Below, piece after piece: positions 7,954-16,020 of a stretch of DNA of 64,000 nt (positions are counted from its first letter, which is position 1; each line of letters starts with the position of its first letter). The DNA comes from Anabaena sp. 4-3 (lineage in GTDB: Bacteria; Cyanobacteriota; Cyanobacteriia; Cyanobacteriales; Nostocaceae). The stretch lies in assembly GCF_001597745.1 (NCBI RefSeq), contig NZ_LUHJ01000061.1:45810-109809 (forward strand), written 5' to 3'. Position numbers and translations under genes: made by a program. Under the pieces are notes generated by a model, which was not told where the DNA came from, searched no databases, and saw only the letters and a list, made by a program, of their open reading frames with translations.

Positions 7954-9387
7954 ATGAATTTTTTTGATAAATTACATGGCAGCATTTCCCAAAATAACAG
8001 TTTACTATTTGTGGGACTTGATCCAAATCCAGAGATGATGCCGTCTGAGTATGAATCTCAAAATATGATTTCTGGTTTGTGGGATTGGATGCAATTTATC
8101 ATTGCGGAAACGGCTGATTTTGTCTGTGCTTATAAGCCCACATTAGGTTTTTATGAAGCTTTGGGTATTCCAGGTTTGGAACTATTACAAAAAACTTTAG
8201 CAGCTATCCCCAATCATATCCCGATTATTTTAGATGCTAAACATAGTGATTTAAATACTAGCACTATATTTGCTCGCACTGTGTTTACAGAATGGCTGGT
8301 GGATGCTATCACTCTCAGCCCCTACACAGGACAAGATCATGTAGTGCCGTTTTTGGTTTATCCTGATAAAACGGTGTTTATTTTATGTTGCACTTCTAAC
8401 CCAGGTGCAGAAGCTTTACAACAATATCCCAGCAACGCATCACCGCTTTATTTACAGGTAGTAAAAGAGTCAAAAAATTGGGGTACTCCCGAACAATTAG
8501 CTTTAGAAGTCGGAACTAATAAGCCTGATGTTTTATCTCAAATTCGGACAATTGCACCGGAACGGATAATTATGGCGCGGAGTATTTGGGCTGAAGGCGG
8601 TAATTTGAAGCAAATTCTAGAAGCTGGTTTGGATGCTAATGGGGATGGTTTATTGATTCCTGTGCCTCAAGATATGTTGGCAAAACGAAATTTATCTGAA
8701 GAAATCCAGTTTTTAAATAGAGAAATTAATCAGGTAAGAAATCAGGTGATTGAGAATGGTGAAACCTGTGCGGTTTGGCTACCAGATGTAGTTTCTGCAA
8801 ATCAGCATCCTTTACATGATTTGATTTTGCAGCTTTATGATATTGGTTGCATTATGTTTGGTAATTTTGTCCAAGCATCAGGGGCAATTTTTCCTTATTA
8901 TATTGACTTACGCAAAATCATTTCTAATCCCCAAATTTTTAGTCAAGTTATCGCTGGCTATGAGGAGATTTTAAAAAATCTCTCTTTTGATAGGTTAGCA
9001 GGTATTCCTTATGGTTCTTTACCTACGGCTACAGGTTTGTCTTTACGGTTGCATTGCCCGATGGTTTTTCCGCGTAAGGAGGTAAAAGCACACGGAACTA
9101 GAAAATTAATTGAAGGTAATTTTCATCCTGGGGAAACGGTAGCGGTCGTTGATGATATTCTGATTAGTGGTAAAAGTGTAATGGAAGGTGCAGAAAAGTT
9201 AAAATCTGCGGGTTTAAATGTCCGTGATATTGTAGTGTTTATTGATCACGAACAAGGGGTAAAAGATAGACTACAACAAAATGGCTATCGCGCTCATGCA
9301 GTTTTAACTATTTCTGAAATTACAAAGGTGCTGCATCAATCAGGAAGAATTAACGATGAGCAATTTTTGGCGTTAAGTGAAAGTTAA
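7954..9387 (+). CDS. pyrF-pyrE: Bifunctional OMP decarboxylase / orotate phosphoribosyltransferase
   Basis: This 477-residue fusion carries out the last two steps of UMP synthesis: orotate plus PRPP to OMP, then decarboxylation to UMP. The N-terminal half (about 1-270) is a type 2 PyrF barrel: LLFVGLDPNPEMMP, and the catalytic Asp/Lys network in ILDAKHSDL (Asp94, Lys96, Asp99). The C-terminal part (about 285-477) is PyrE, with the PRPP-binding VVDDILISGKS at about 398-408 and the FPRKEVKAHG lysine loop. The domain order PyrF-PyrE is the reverse of animal UMP synthase and is usual in cyanobacteria. The enzyme is cytosolic. No other pyrimidine gene is adjacent, and a long hairpin closes the unit. 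Confidence 0.95.
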   Translation: MNFFDKLHGSISQNNSLLFVGLDPNPEMMPSEYESQNMISGLWDWMQFIIAETADFVCAYKPTLGFYEALGIPGLELLQKTLAAIPNHIPIILDAKHSDLNTSTIFARTVFTEWLVDAITLSPYTGQDHVVPFLVYPDKTVFILCCTSNPGAEALQQYPSNASPLYLQVVKESKNWGTPEQLALEVGTNKPDVLSQIRTIAPERIIMARSIWAEGGNLKQILEAGLDANGDGLLIPVPQDMLAKRNLSEEIQFLNREINQVRNQVIENGETCAVWLPDVVSANQHPLHDLILQLYDIGCIMFGNFVQASGAIFPYYIDLRKIISNPQIFSQVIAGYEEILKNLSFDRLAGIPYGSLPTATGLSLRLHCPMVFPRKEVKAHGTRKLIEGNFHPGETVAVVDDILISGKSVMEGAEKLKSAGLNVRDIVVFIDHEQGVKDRLQQNGYRAHAVLTISEITKVLHQSGRINDEQFLALSES

Positions 9388-9415
9388 AGCTTCAAATTTC
9401 TGTCATACTGAGAAT

Positions 9416-9450
9416 TAAGAGCTATGCAAAGTAAATTGGCATAGCTCTTA
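9416..9450 (+). terminator. 12-bp stem hairpin after the pyrimidine gene
   Basis: TAAGAGCTATGC pairs perfectly with GCATAGCTCTTA around an 11-nt loop, 28 nt after the stop codon. The tail is not a clean T-run, so the terminator role is inferred. Confidence 0.45.
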
Positions 9451-9504
9451 CTATTGGTAGATGTATGATGTAAGTTTTTCCAGACATATTCTTGACTCAA
9501 TATT

Positions 9505-10578
9505 ATGAATATATCTCTCGAAGAATTACTTAAATTGTTAATTGCTACTTTGTTATTTCCGCTAGTGTTTATCAATGGTTGGTTAGTTTTGCGTTTTTTT
9601 GAATATTTCCAGCCGCTAGTGGCAATTTTTATCTTAGCAACTTTGCTAGCTTTTATTTTAAATTATCCGGTTTCGCTGTTGCAAGAAAGAGGAATTAAGC
9701 GTAATTATGCGATAGCTTTAGTATTTTTCGTGGCTTTGTTAGTATTAATCATTGTGGCGATTATATTAGTGCCAGTAGCAATAGAACAATTTCATGAAAT
9801 TGCCAAACTCCTACCCCAGTGGATTGATGCTAGTCAGGCGAGAATTCAAAATTATATTGATTTGGTATGGGGAGAAAGGTTTCAGGTGAATGTCAGTCAA
9901 ATAATTACCAGGTTAATTGATAAGATACCAGATGAATTAGAGCAAATATCTGATAAATTGTTAAGTATAGCTATCGATACAATTGATAGTCTTTCGGAAG
10001 CATTGGTAACTATAGTTTTGACTTTTTATTTCTTATTAGATGGTCAGAGAATTTGGGAAGGTCTATTTAAGAAGTTACCTTGGTCTTTTGCTCAAAAGTT
10101 AAGCCAGTCTATTCAGGATAATTTTCAAAAATATTTGATTGGTCAAGTAAGTTTAGCTTTTTTGGTGGGAACTTCCCAAACTTTGATGTTTTTGGGGTTT
10201 CGAGTTGAGTTTGGGTTGCTGTTTGGTTTGGGAATTGGAATTTTTAGTTTAATTCCGTTTGGGGATGTGGTGAGTTTAATTGTGATCAGTTTAATCATCG
10301 CTTCCCATGATTTTTGGTTAGCGGTGAAAATTTTAGCTGTAGCTGTGATTATAGACCAGTTGATTGACCAAGCGATCGCACCCCGACTGTTTGGTACTCT
10401 CACAGGAGTTAGGCCCGTATGGGTGTTGATTTCTTTGCTACTAGGTACTTATATCGGTGGGTTGATAGGATTGATTATCGCCGTACCTGTGGCGGGTTTA
10501 ATTAAAGATATAGTCGATGGCTGGGAGTCGGCAGCCACACCGGAACAGTTAACGCCAGAATCTACTTCCTCACCATGA
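9505..10578 (+). CDS. AI-2E/PerM-family transporter
   Basis: The 357-residue integral membrane protein has the family's pattern: two or three N-terminal helices (about 8-30, 35-52, 66-92), an amphipathic extracytoplasmic region (about 95-165), then a C-terminal bundle of five helices (about 165-340). Family signatures are ALVTIVLTFYFLLDG, the PLL/GLG...IPFGD turn, and IDQAIAPRLFGTLTGVRPVWVLISLLLG. Relatives export autoinducer-2 or exchange ions, for example as Na+/H+ antiporters; the substrate of cyanobacterial members is unknown. It is transcribed alone. The C-terminal tail is Pro/Thr/Ser-rich. Confidence 0.9.
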   Translation: MNISLEELLKLLIATLLFPLVFINGWLVLRFFEYFQPLVAIFILATLLAFILNYPVSLLQERGIKRNYAIALVFFVALLVLIIVAIILVPVAIEQFHEIAKLLPQWIDASQARIQNYIDLVWGERFQVNVSQIITRLIDKIPDELEQISDKLLSIAIDTIDSLSEALVTIVLTFYFLLDGQRIWEGLFKKLPWSFAQKLSQSIQDNFQKYLIGQVSLAFLVGTSQTLMFLGFRVEFGLLFGLGIGIFSLIPFGDVVSLIVISLIIASHDFWLAVKILAVAVIIDQLIDQAIAPRLFGTLTGVRPVWVLISLLLGTYIGGLIGLIIAVPVAGLIKDIVDGWESAATPEQLTPESTSSP

Positions 10579-10698
10579 GTTAATTTTTTGTCTGGGGAAA
10601 AAATTAGGCGATCGCTTCTTAACTGTTGTTTATCAGCATTTCTCTACTTACGCAATTCTACCATGTTGTAAAAATCGCATATCTTTTATGCAATTTTT

Positions 10699-10808
10699 GC
10701 ATTTTCTCGGATGCGCTCAAGTCCAATAAATGGCATCCTCTATTGGTAGGAATAGAGTTGATGGCATACATAAATAAGTACCCCGGTGGTTATAGCTGGG
10801 GGCTTTTT
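10699..10808 (+). ncRNA. Candidate structured small RNA (three hairpins, intrinsic terminator)
   Basis: Three stem-loops follow each other in a gene-free gap: GGATGC/GCATCC (10709-10738), TCTATT/AATAGA (10739-10756) and CCCCGG/CTGGGG (10781-10801), the last followed by GCTTTTT. A possible promoter, TTGTAA (10666) with TATGCA (10687) at 15-nt spacing, would start transcription near 10699. The layout is that of a small RNA or a terminated leader. No known family is recognised. Confidence 0.35.
10781..10808 (+). terminator. Rho-independent terminator
   Basis: CCCCGG pairs with CTGGGG around a 9-nt loop, followed at once by GC and five Ts. It lies about 200 nt past the transporter stop, so it ends either a long 3' UTR or a small RNA. 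Confidence 0.6.
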
Positions 10809-10831
10809 ATTAGGAGAAAAATCTGGATAAT

Positions 10832-12025
10832 CTAGGGAAATTGTGCCATGAAGCGGCGATCAATCCAGTCTTTCCACTGCCAGAGGAGTGGGTGAGGTGG
10901 TAAAGTGAAACAGCCTTTATTAGCGATCGCCCGTTGTTCTCCTGTACCAATTAAACTTAAATACTGTGGCTGTGGTTTGTAGGGTAGGAGTGATTTACCC
11001 CATAACATTCGCCGCAGGTTAGTAAATAAAGGTTTTCCTTGACGCACAGCAAATACACCCGCTTTTGGTAGGGGATGGTTTTCCATTGTCGCAATGTCAC
11101 CAGCCGCAAATACTTCTGGGTGGCTGAGAGATTGCAATGTATCTTTGACTAAAATAAAGCCTTGCTCATCTGTAGCTAATCCTGTAGTTTTTAACCATTG
11201 GGGTGCTGAGGCTTGCGTTACCCAAAAAACTCTATGGGAATCTATGGTTAACCCAGATTCACATTTTACCTGCAATAATTCTCTGCCGGCAGATGGTGCA
11301 ATCTCAGTCACAGTTTCACCCAGATGTAACTTCACGCCACGCTGAATTAACACCTGTTGCACAAGATGCTGTACCGATGGATGATGATTAGCCATCAGTT
11401 GACTATGACGCTGAAATAAATGAATTTGCAAATTTTGTAATGGTTGTTGCGCTTGTTGTAAGATGCGGTGGAGATGAGATTGCATTGATAAAGCCAATTC
11501 CACACCACCAGCACCACCACCGACAATGCTGATTGTGATGGGATTTTGGGGATTTTGTGCTACAGTGGCTACGAGTTCATACCAATGCTCTAACAATTGG
11601 TCTACTGGTTTAGCTGCGATCGCATATTTTGCTGCACCTGATACAGATATTGTGGCGGGAGTGCTGCCAATATCAATAGATAGTAAGTCAAAATCCACAG
11701 CAGGACAGTTAGCACAAATCACTTGATGGTTTTTTAAATCCAGGCCAACTACCTTGTCAATATATAATTGCGCTTGAGCAAAATTAGCTAATTTTTGCAA
11801 ATCGATATGGCATTCCTCACGACTGTAAACACCAGCAATATGTCCTGGTAGCATTCCCGAATAGGGTGTATCTATAGCCGGAGTAATTAAAGTTAAACGC
11901 ACTCCAGGTAGAGGCTTCATGCCAAACATTCTCAGTACAATAGCATGACTGTGACCACCACCAACTAATACTAAATTTTGTCCGCTCAACTGTAAAGGCG
12001 GCTGCATCTGTAAACTTAGGCACAT
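10832..12025 (-). CDS. FAD-dependent oxidoreductase of the SelD-associated (NDH-2-like) type
   Basis: The 397-residue protein is a two-dinucleotide-domain flavoprotein. It has an FAD-binding LVLVGGGHSHAIVL near the N terminus, a second Rossmann motif ISIVGGGAGGVEL at about 165, and the FAD-closing EVFAAGDIATM at about 310. The TPYSGMLPGHIAGVY segment and the terminal WKDWIDRRFMAQFP match the oxidoreductase half that in many cyanobacteria is fused to selenide, water dikinase (SelD). Here the frame stops just where SelD would begin, and no SelD sequence follows. Possible roles are NAD(P)H:quinone or other pyridine-nucleotide oxidoreduction, which I cannot choose between. It stands alone. Confidence 0.85.
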   Translation of the reverse strand: MCLSLQMQPPLQLSGQNLVLVGGGHSHAIVLRMFGMKPLPGVRLTLITPAIDTPYSGMLPGHIAGVYSREECHIDLQKLANFAQAQLYIDKVVGLDLKNHQVICANCPAVDFDLLSIDIGSTPATISVSGAAKYAIAAKPVDQLLEHWYELVATVAQNPQNPITISIVGGGAGGVELALSMQSHLHRILQQAQQPLQNLQIHLFQRHSQLMANHHPSVQHLVQQVLIQRGVKLHLGETVTEIAPSAGRELLQVKCESGLTIDSHRVFWVTQASAPQWLKTTGLATDEQGFILVKDTLQSLSHPEVFAAGDIATMENHPLPKAGVFAVRQGKPLFTNLRRMLWGKSLLPYKPQPQYLSLIGTGEQRAIANKGCFTLPPHPLLWQWKDWIDRRFMAQFP

Positions 12026-12259
12026 ACTGAGGCTAGGTTTCCTCTTAATCAGTTGGAAGAAAGCAGAGTATACGTAAGTGTGACGCTAATATCAACTTAT
12101 ATGATTCCTCCGATCAAGTTGAAGTTAACATAAATTTTTCTTGAATCATCAGTAATTACTCATAGTAATCATGTAGTGTAGTAGTAATTGATTTAACGAG
12201 TATCAACTCTAAACATCCGCAAAAACGACGCAAAACCAATTTTAATAATCTATTTTTAT

Positions 12260-13006
12260 ATGTTGAGCCAAACTATTAATTATTCTAAATCATTGACAAA
12301 AAACCTTCAAAATAATCAAAAACCTTTTTTAGATATATTCCCGCAGAAATATTTTTCATATCTCCGGTTAAACAATTTTTCGCATCATCTAGTCAAGCAG
12401 CAAGTAACATTAGCCAAAAAATATTGGCACAATCAACAAATCGCACAATGGCGAGAAACAATTCATCAGTTAGGTAAATTAGCTGAAGATTATCCCCAAT
12501 CTCAAGGAATCATCATTGAGTTTCTGAGTGAGTTTGTACGTCATAACGCACCCTACAATTCCTCAGCCAAAGCTGAAAATAGCTCAACCTTAGCACTTCG
12601 CCCAGAAATTCCAACTGTTTGCACGATAATTGCCAAAATATCCCGGCAAAAATCCTTAGAAAATCAACAACTAGATTTAAGTTACACAGACATCAGAGGC
12701 GCAAATCTCCCAGGCGCAAACCTAGAAAGAGCAAACCTCTATCATGTTAATCTGGCAGGAGCGAATCTGAGCCAAGCAAATTTATCAGGAGCCATCCTCA
12801 CAGCCGCCAACCTTTCAGGTGCAAACCTTTCAGGTGCAAACCTTTCAGGTGCAATTCTCAGTGCAGCCAATTTGAGCCAAGCAAATCTGGCTGGTGCTGA
12901 TTTAAGTAGAGCCAACCTTTATTTAGCTCATCTACATGGGGCAATTCTGGATAATACTAGACTTGATGGCGCAAATCTGCGAGATTCTGAGATAGCTGGG
13001 AAATAA
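12260..13006 (+). CDS. Pentapeptide-repeat protein
   Basis: The 248-residue protein has a non-repetitive, basic N-terminal part (about 1-130) and then a run of A(N/D)LXX pentapeptides (about 135-245), predicted to fold as a right-handed square beta-helix. There is no signal peptide or membrane helix. Within the run, LSGANLSGANLSGA is encoded by nearly identical DNA at about 12815-12850, a sign of recent repeat growth. The N-terminal segment TIHQLGKLAEDYPQSQGIIIEFLSEFVR resembles the segment before the repeats in the next gene, so the two are probably related. The biochemical function of such proteins is mostly unknown. Confidence 0.85.
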   Translation: MLSQTINYSKSLTKNLQNNQKPFLDIFPQKYFSYLRLNNFSHHLVKQQVTLAKKYWHNQQIAQWRETIHQLGKLAEDYPQSQGIIIEFLSEFVRHNAPYNSSAKAENSSTLALRPEIPTVCTIIAKISRQKSLENQQLDLSYTDIRGANLPGANLERANLYHVNLAGANLSQANLSGAILTAANLSGANLSGANLSGAILSAANLSQANLAGADLSRANLYLAHLHGAILDNTRLDGANLRDSEIAGK

Positions 13007-13182
13007 AAGCTGCAAAATTCAGTAAATATCTTCTTTACCCTCAAAATCATTCAATATTTATAATTTCGCTGTGTTTTTTCTGGAAGCTGGAAAAGACACA
13101 CCTAAATTTTTGTAGTAAGATATTCTATTTTACAAGTAAATGCTATATTATTGCTCACAAACCCCTAGGTAATAATGCGTTT

Positions 13183-14649
13183 ATGTCTGCTAATAAAACA
13201 GACAGGTTGTGGTACTGGTTAATCGCCATAACAGTTATTTTCTCTTGTTTTATTACTCTGATTGTATTTACCTCACCACATCTTGATAAATTATCAATTC
13301 AGCAACAATTGCAGTACAAAAATCAAGCATTAACCACCACTGCCATTGTTTTTTTAGGTATGGGAGTGATAATTAACGCTTATTATGCAGCTAAAAGTGT
13401 AGATGCAACATATAAAAGTGCAGTGGTTGCGGAAAAAAACCTAGAAATTAATCTTCAAAATGCCAAACTCTCTCAAGATAGATTCGTATCAGAACGGTTG
13501 ATGGCTGCAATTTCTCAACTGGGACATGATAAAATTGAAACTCGGACAAGTGCAATTTATATATTAGAAAGACTGGCACAGGATTGTCCTCAAGAACATT
13601 GGATAATTATGGAAATCCTCACAGCTTTTGTCCGAGAAAATGCGATTATCACTGAAGCAGCAGAAGCCAGAGAAGAAGACTTTTCACCTTACTTTAGTAA
13701 GTATAAAAATGGGGAGCGTCGAGGACAACATTTAGGCATAAATCTTCATGAAGAATCAATCAGAATTCGCCGGGATATTCAAGCGGCTTTAACTGTGATT
13801 GGTAGACGCAATTTTCAGCAAGATGAGGCAAGTAAAAAACTAGATTTAAGATATACCGATTTAAGACGAGTAGACTTGTTAGGAGCCAATTTACAACAAG
13901 CAGATTTGCGCGGTGCTGACTTGCGCTTGGCTAATTTACGTGACTGTAATCTGGGAGGTGCTAATCTTGAGAGTGCTAAACTGACAGGTTCGATTCTTTA
14001 TGAAGCTAACTTGTTGAAAGCTAATCTACAAGGCGCAAATCTCAATGGTACAAACTTGAATCGTGCTGAGATGTCGGGTGCAAATCTCCGGGGTGCTACC
14101 TTGGTGGGTGCCAGCTTGCGCGCAGCTAATTTACAAGGAGCAAATTTATATAAAGCCAACTTACAACAAGCGAGTTTGAAATTAGCTAATCTTTCAGGTG
14201 CAAAGTTATTTTTGGCGAACTTGCAAGGGGCAAAGTTGGGCAAAGCTAACTTGTATCTTTGTGGTTTAATTGGAGCCGATTTACAACGAGCAAACCTGAA
14301 TGGTGCTAATTTGTTTGGGGCTAACCTGAATGCAGCTAAACTGCAACAAACAGAAATATTATTTGCTGATTTGACTGGGGCAAGTTTAACAGAAGCAAAC
14401 TTATATCAAGCCAACCTCATGGGTGCAAATTTACAACGAGTCACTCTCTATGAAGCTAATTTGACTCAGGCTAATTTAGTCGGGGCTAACTTGTCTGATA
14501 CTAATTTCTGTGATGTGAAACTAGAAGGAGCAATTCTCACCGGAGCGAAAAATTTAGAAGCTCAACAAATTTGTCTGGCAGTAGGCGATCGCACCACTCG
14601 ACTACCTGATAATATGGAAGTGCCAATACATTGGGAACAATCCAGTTGA
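13183..14649 (+). CDS. Membrane-anchored pentapeptide-repeat protein
   Basis: The 488-residue protein starts with two transmembrane helices (about 9-31 and 50-70). A helical region follows (about 75-210) with AAISQLGHDKIETRTSAIYILERLA and the ILTAFVRENA segment seen in this protein family, and then a long array of A(N/D)LXX pentapeptides (about 218-460). The repeat part should form a rod on the cytoplasmic face if the N terminus is inside. It lies 176 bp downstream of a soluble pentapeptide protein on the same strand. Similar proteins occur in many copies in filamentous cyanobacteria, without a known common activity. Long antisense frames across this gene are by-products of the repeat. Confidence 0.9.
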   Translation: MSANKTDRLWYWLIAITVIFSCFITLIVFTSPHLDKLSIQQQLQYKNQALTTTAIVFLGMGVIINAYYAAKSVDATYKSAVVAEKNLEINLQNAKLSQDRFVSERLMAAISQLGHDKIETRTSAIYILERLAQDCPQEHWIIMEILTAFVRENAIITEAAEAREEDFSPYFSKYKNGERRGQHLGINLHEESIRIRRDIQAALTVIGRRNFQQDEASKKLDLRYTDLRRVDLLGANLQQADLRGADLRLANLRDCNLGGANLESAKLTGSILYEANLLKANLQGANLNGTNLNRAEMSGANLRGATLVGASLRAANLQGANLYKANLQQASLKLANLSGAKLFLANLQGAKLGKANLYLCGLIGADLQRANLNGANLFGANLNAAKLQQTEILFADLTGASLTEANLYQANLMGANLQRVTLYEANLTQANLVGANLSDTNFCDVKLEGAILTGAKNLEAQQICLAVGDRTTRLPDNMEVPIHWEQSS

Positions 14650-14656
14650 GTTATTC

Positions 14657-14920
14657 TCAAAACCAAGGACTATGTTCCTCATCCCAACACTGGTTATTAT
14701 TCCAATTTCTCCCAGTTTTTTCACATTCAAATTGATTCTGTATCCAGGGAATTGACGCAGGAAAGGGTGCTGTATCAAGAGAACTAAAGTAGACGAATAG
14801 AGCTTTCACTATCACCAAACTCACAGTAAATAAAACTGCGGTACTGCTACTATATATTACTAATTTGTTAACGACTTCTGGATTCATTTTAGCTTTGCGA
14901 TTATGTAGGCGATCGCTCAT
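14657..14920 (-). CDS. Small single-span membrane protein
   Basis: The 87-residue product has one hydrophobic helix (about 18-43, VIYSSSTAVLFTVSLVIVKALFVYF) and a polar tail with two cysteines (FECEKTGRNWNNNQCWDEEH) that could bind metal or form a disulfide outside the membrane. An inner ATG at 14887 (MNPEVVNK) is an equally good start and would give 76 residues. The stop lies only 7 bp from the stop of the converging pentapeptide gene. I recognise it only as a probable conserved cyanobacterial hypothetical protein, from memory. Function unknown. Confidence 0.65.
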   Translation of the reverse strand: MSDRLHNRKAKMNPEVVNKLVIYSSSTAVLFTVSLVIVKALFVYFSSLDTAPFPASIPWIQNQFECEKTGRNWNNNQCWDEEHSPWF

Positions 14921-15263
14921 AGATTTTTCAAATTTTTACAGTAGTAGTTCACAGTCATAAAACCAGTTAAAAAACAATTATATTTACTGAATCAAAACAA
15001 TTAAACAGTATAAACTCTCAAACTTGCTTTCTCAATAGATAGAGTTTAGTATTTTCACTGTTGAGTATTTTTATTTTTTCTATCAAAAAAAAGCTAATTT
15101 TTCCGGAAAATTATGCTAAAACTTGATATTTTATCCGGTAAATTACCCACAATATAGGAATCCGGTGGAATTTTGGATTAAAGAAAGCAGCTATGCTGGA
15201 GGCAGGAGGCTTGTGATTTAATGCTTTGCTCAGAAAGAACTACCACCAATCACAAATTGTTAT
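14921..15263. other. Divergent intergenic region
   Basis: This A/T-rich gap of 343 bases holds promoters for the small membrane gene and the decarboxylase-like gene. An interrupted inverted repeat, TTGTGATT (about 15211) with AATCACAA (about 15249), lies just upstream of the plus-strand gene and could be an operator. No gene is seen. Confidence 0.4.
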
Positions 15264-15908
15264 ATGCCCTATCCGCTAGCACCTTGGACACTGACAGGCT
15301 ATGCTATTCAAACTCTGCATATAATCAATATTGAGCGAGTACGTTCCTTGATTCCTCCAGAGTTAAACATTATCTCCCTATGGCCTAGCAAAACAATTGC
15401 TAGTGTATATTTCGCCTCCTACTGTTCTGGCTCAGTGCTGGAGTATAATGAGTTGATTGTGGTTCCGGCTGTAGTCGCTTATGGGGGTAAAATCGGTGCT
15501 TGGATTTCCCACATTTATGTAGATAATTCTGATTCTATGGCTGGTGGTCGAGAAATTTGGGGACTACCAAAGAAATTAGCCGAATTTCATCGGGAACAGG
15601 CTGGATATATCACCGTGCGTCAGGCAAACCAAACACTGTCTACTCTCCACTATAAACTACCCGGTTTTGCCTGGCGGCAGAAGTTAAGCATCTCTACTTT
15701 CAGCACCTTGGGGAAAGATTTAGTAATATTTCCGGCTGAATGTGAATCTTTGTTGGGTATGGTTGCTTCTCATCTAGAAGTCCCTGCTGACAGTGCATTT
15801 GCTCAGATAGGCTTAGGTCAACCTTTTTTAACTTTAAATTATCAGCAAATGAATTTACAAGTTGCAGCACCAAAGTTTGTCAGCAGTAATAAAACTACCT
15901 CTCCTTGA
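15264..15908 (+). CDS. Acetoacetate decarboxylase family protein
   Basis: The 214-residue protein has the family core motif GGREIWGLPKKLAEF at about 95-108. Its adjacent lysines correspond to the Schiff-base lysine region of acetoacetate decarboxylase (family knowledge). The rest, PYPLAPWTLTGYAIQTLHIINIERVRSLIPPELNII and the beta-strands YGGKIGAWISHIYVDN, fits the ADC cone fold. Many members outside the solvent-producing clostridia are lyases or aldolase-like enzymes with other substrates, so decarboxylation of acetoacetate is not assured. It is cytosolic, with no signal peptide. It faces the long GH15 gene across simple repeats and shows no operon partner. Confidence 0.85.
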   Translation: MPYPLAPWTLTGYAIQTLHIINIERVRSLIPPELNIISLWPSKTIASVYFASYCSGSVLEYNELIVVPAVVAYGGKIGAWISHIYVDNSDSMAGGREIWGLPKKLAEFHREQAGYITVRQANQTLSTLHYKLPGFAWRQKLSISTFSTLGKDLVIFPAECESLLGMVASHLEVPADSAFAQIGLGQPFLTLNYQQMNLQVAAPKFVSSNKTTSP

Positions 15909-15920
15909 GGGATAGGAAGA

Positions 15921-15962
15921 AGCAGGGGGAGCAGGGGGAGCAGGGGGAGCAGGGGGAGCAGA
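15921..15962. repeat. Tandem repeat (GCAGGGGGA units)
   Basis: Successive copies of AGCAGGGGG lie between two converging genes. Confidence 0.85.
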
Positions 15963-15990
15963 GGAGAAAAATCTCATGCCCAATACCCAT

Positions 15991-16020
15991 TGACTAATGA
16001 CTAATGACTAATGACTAATA
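15991..16020. repeat. Tandem heptamer TGACTAA
   Basis: Copies of TGACTAA run up to and into the stop region of the GH15-like gene. The same heptamer lies beside genes at 55735-55800 and 58922-58949. Confidence 0.85.

Noticed and set aside
10626-10835. 69-codon plus-strand frame
   Set aside because: It has no ribosome site or family likeness, and crosses the hairpins and terminator at 10709-10808, which better suit an RNA.
13998-14243. Antisense frame rich in KFAPCKLA repeats
   Set aside because: It is the reverse translation of the pentapeptide repeats and not an independent gene.
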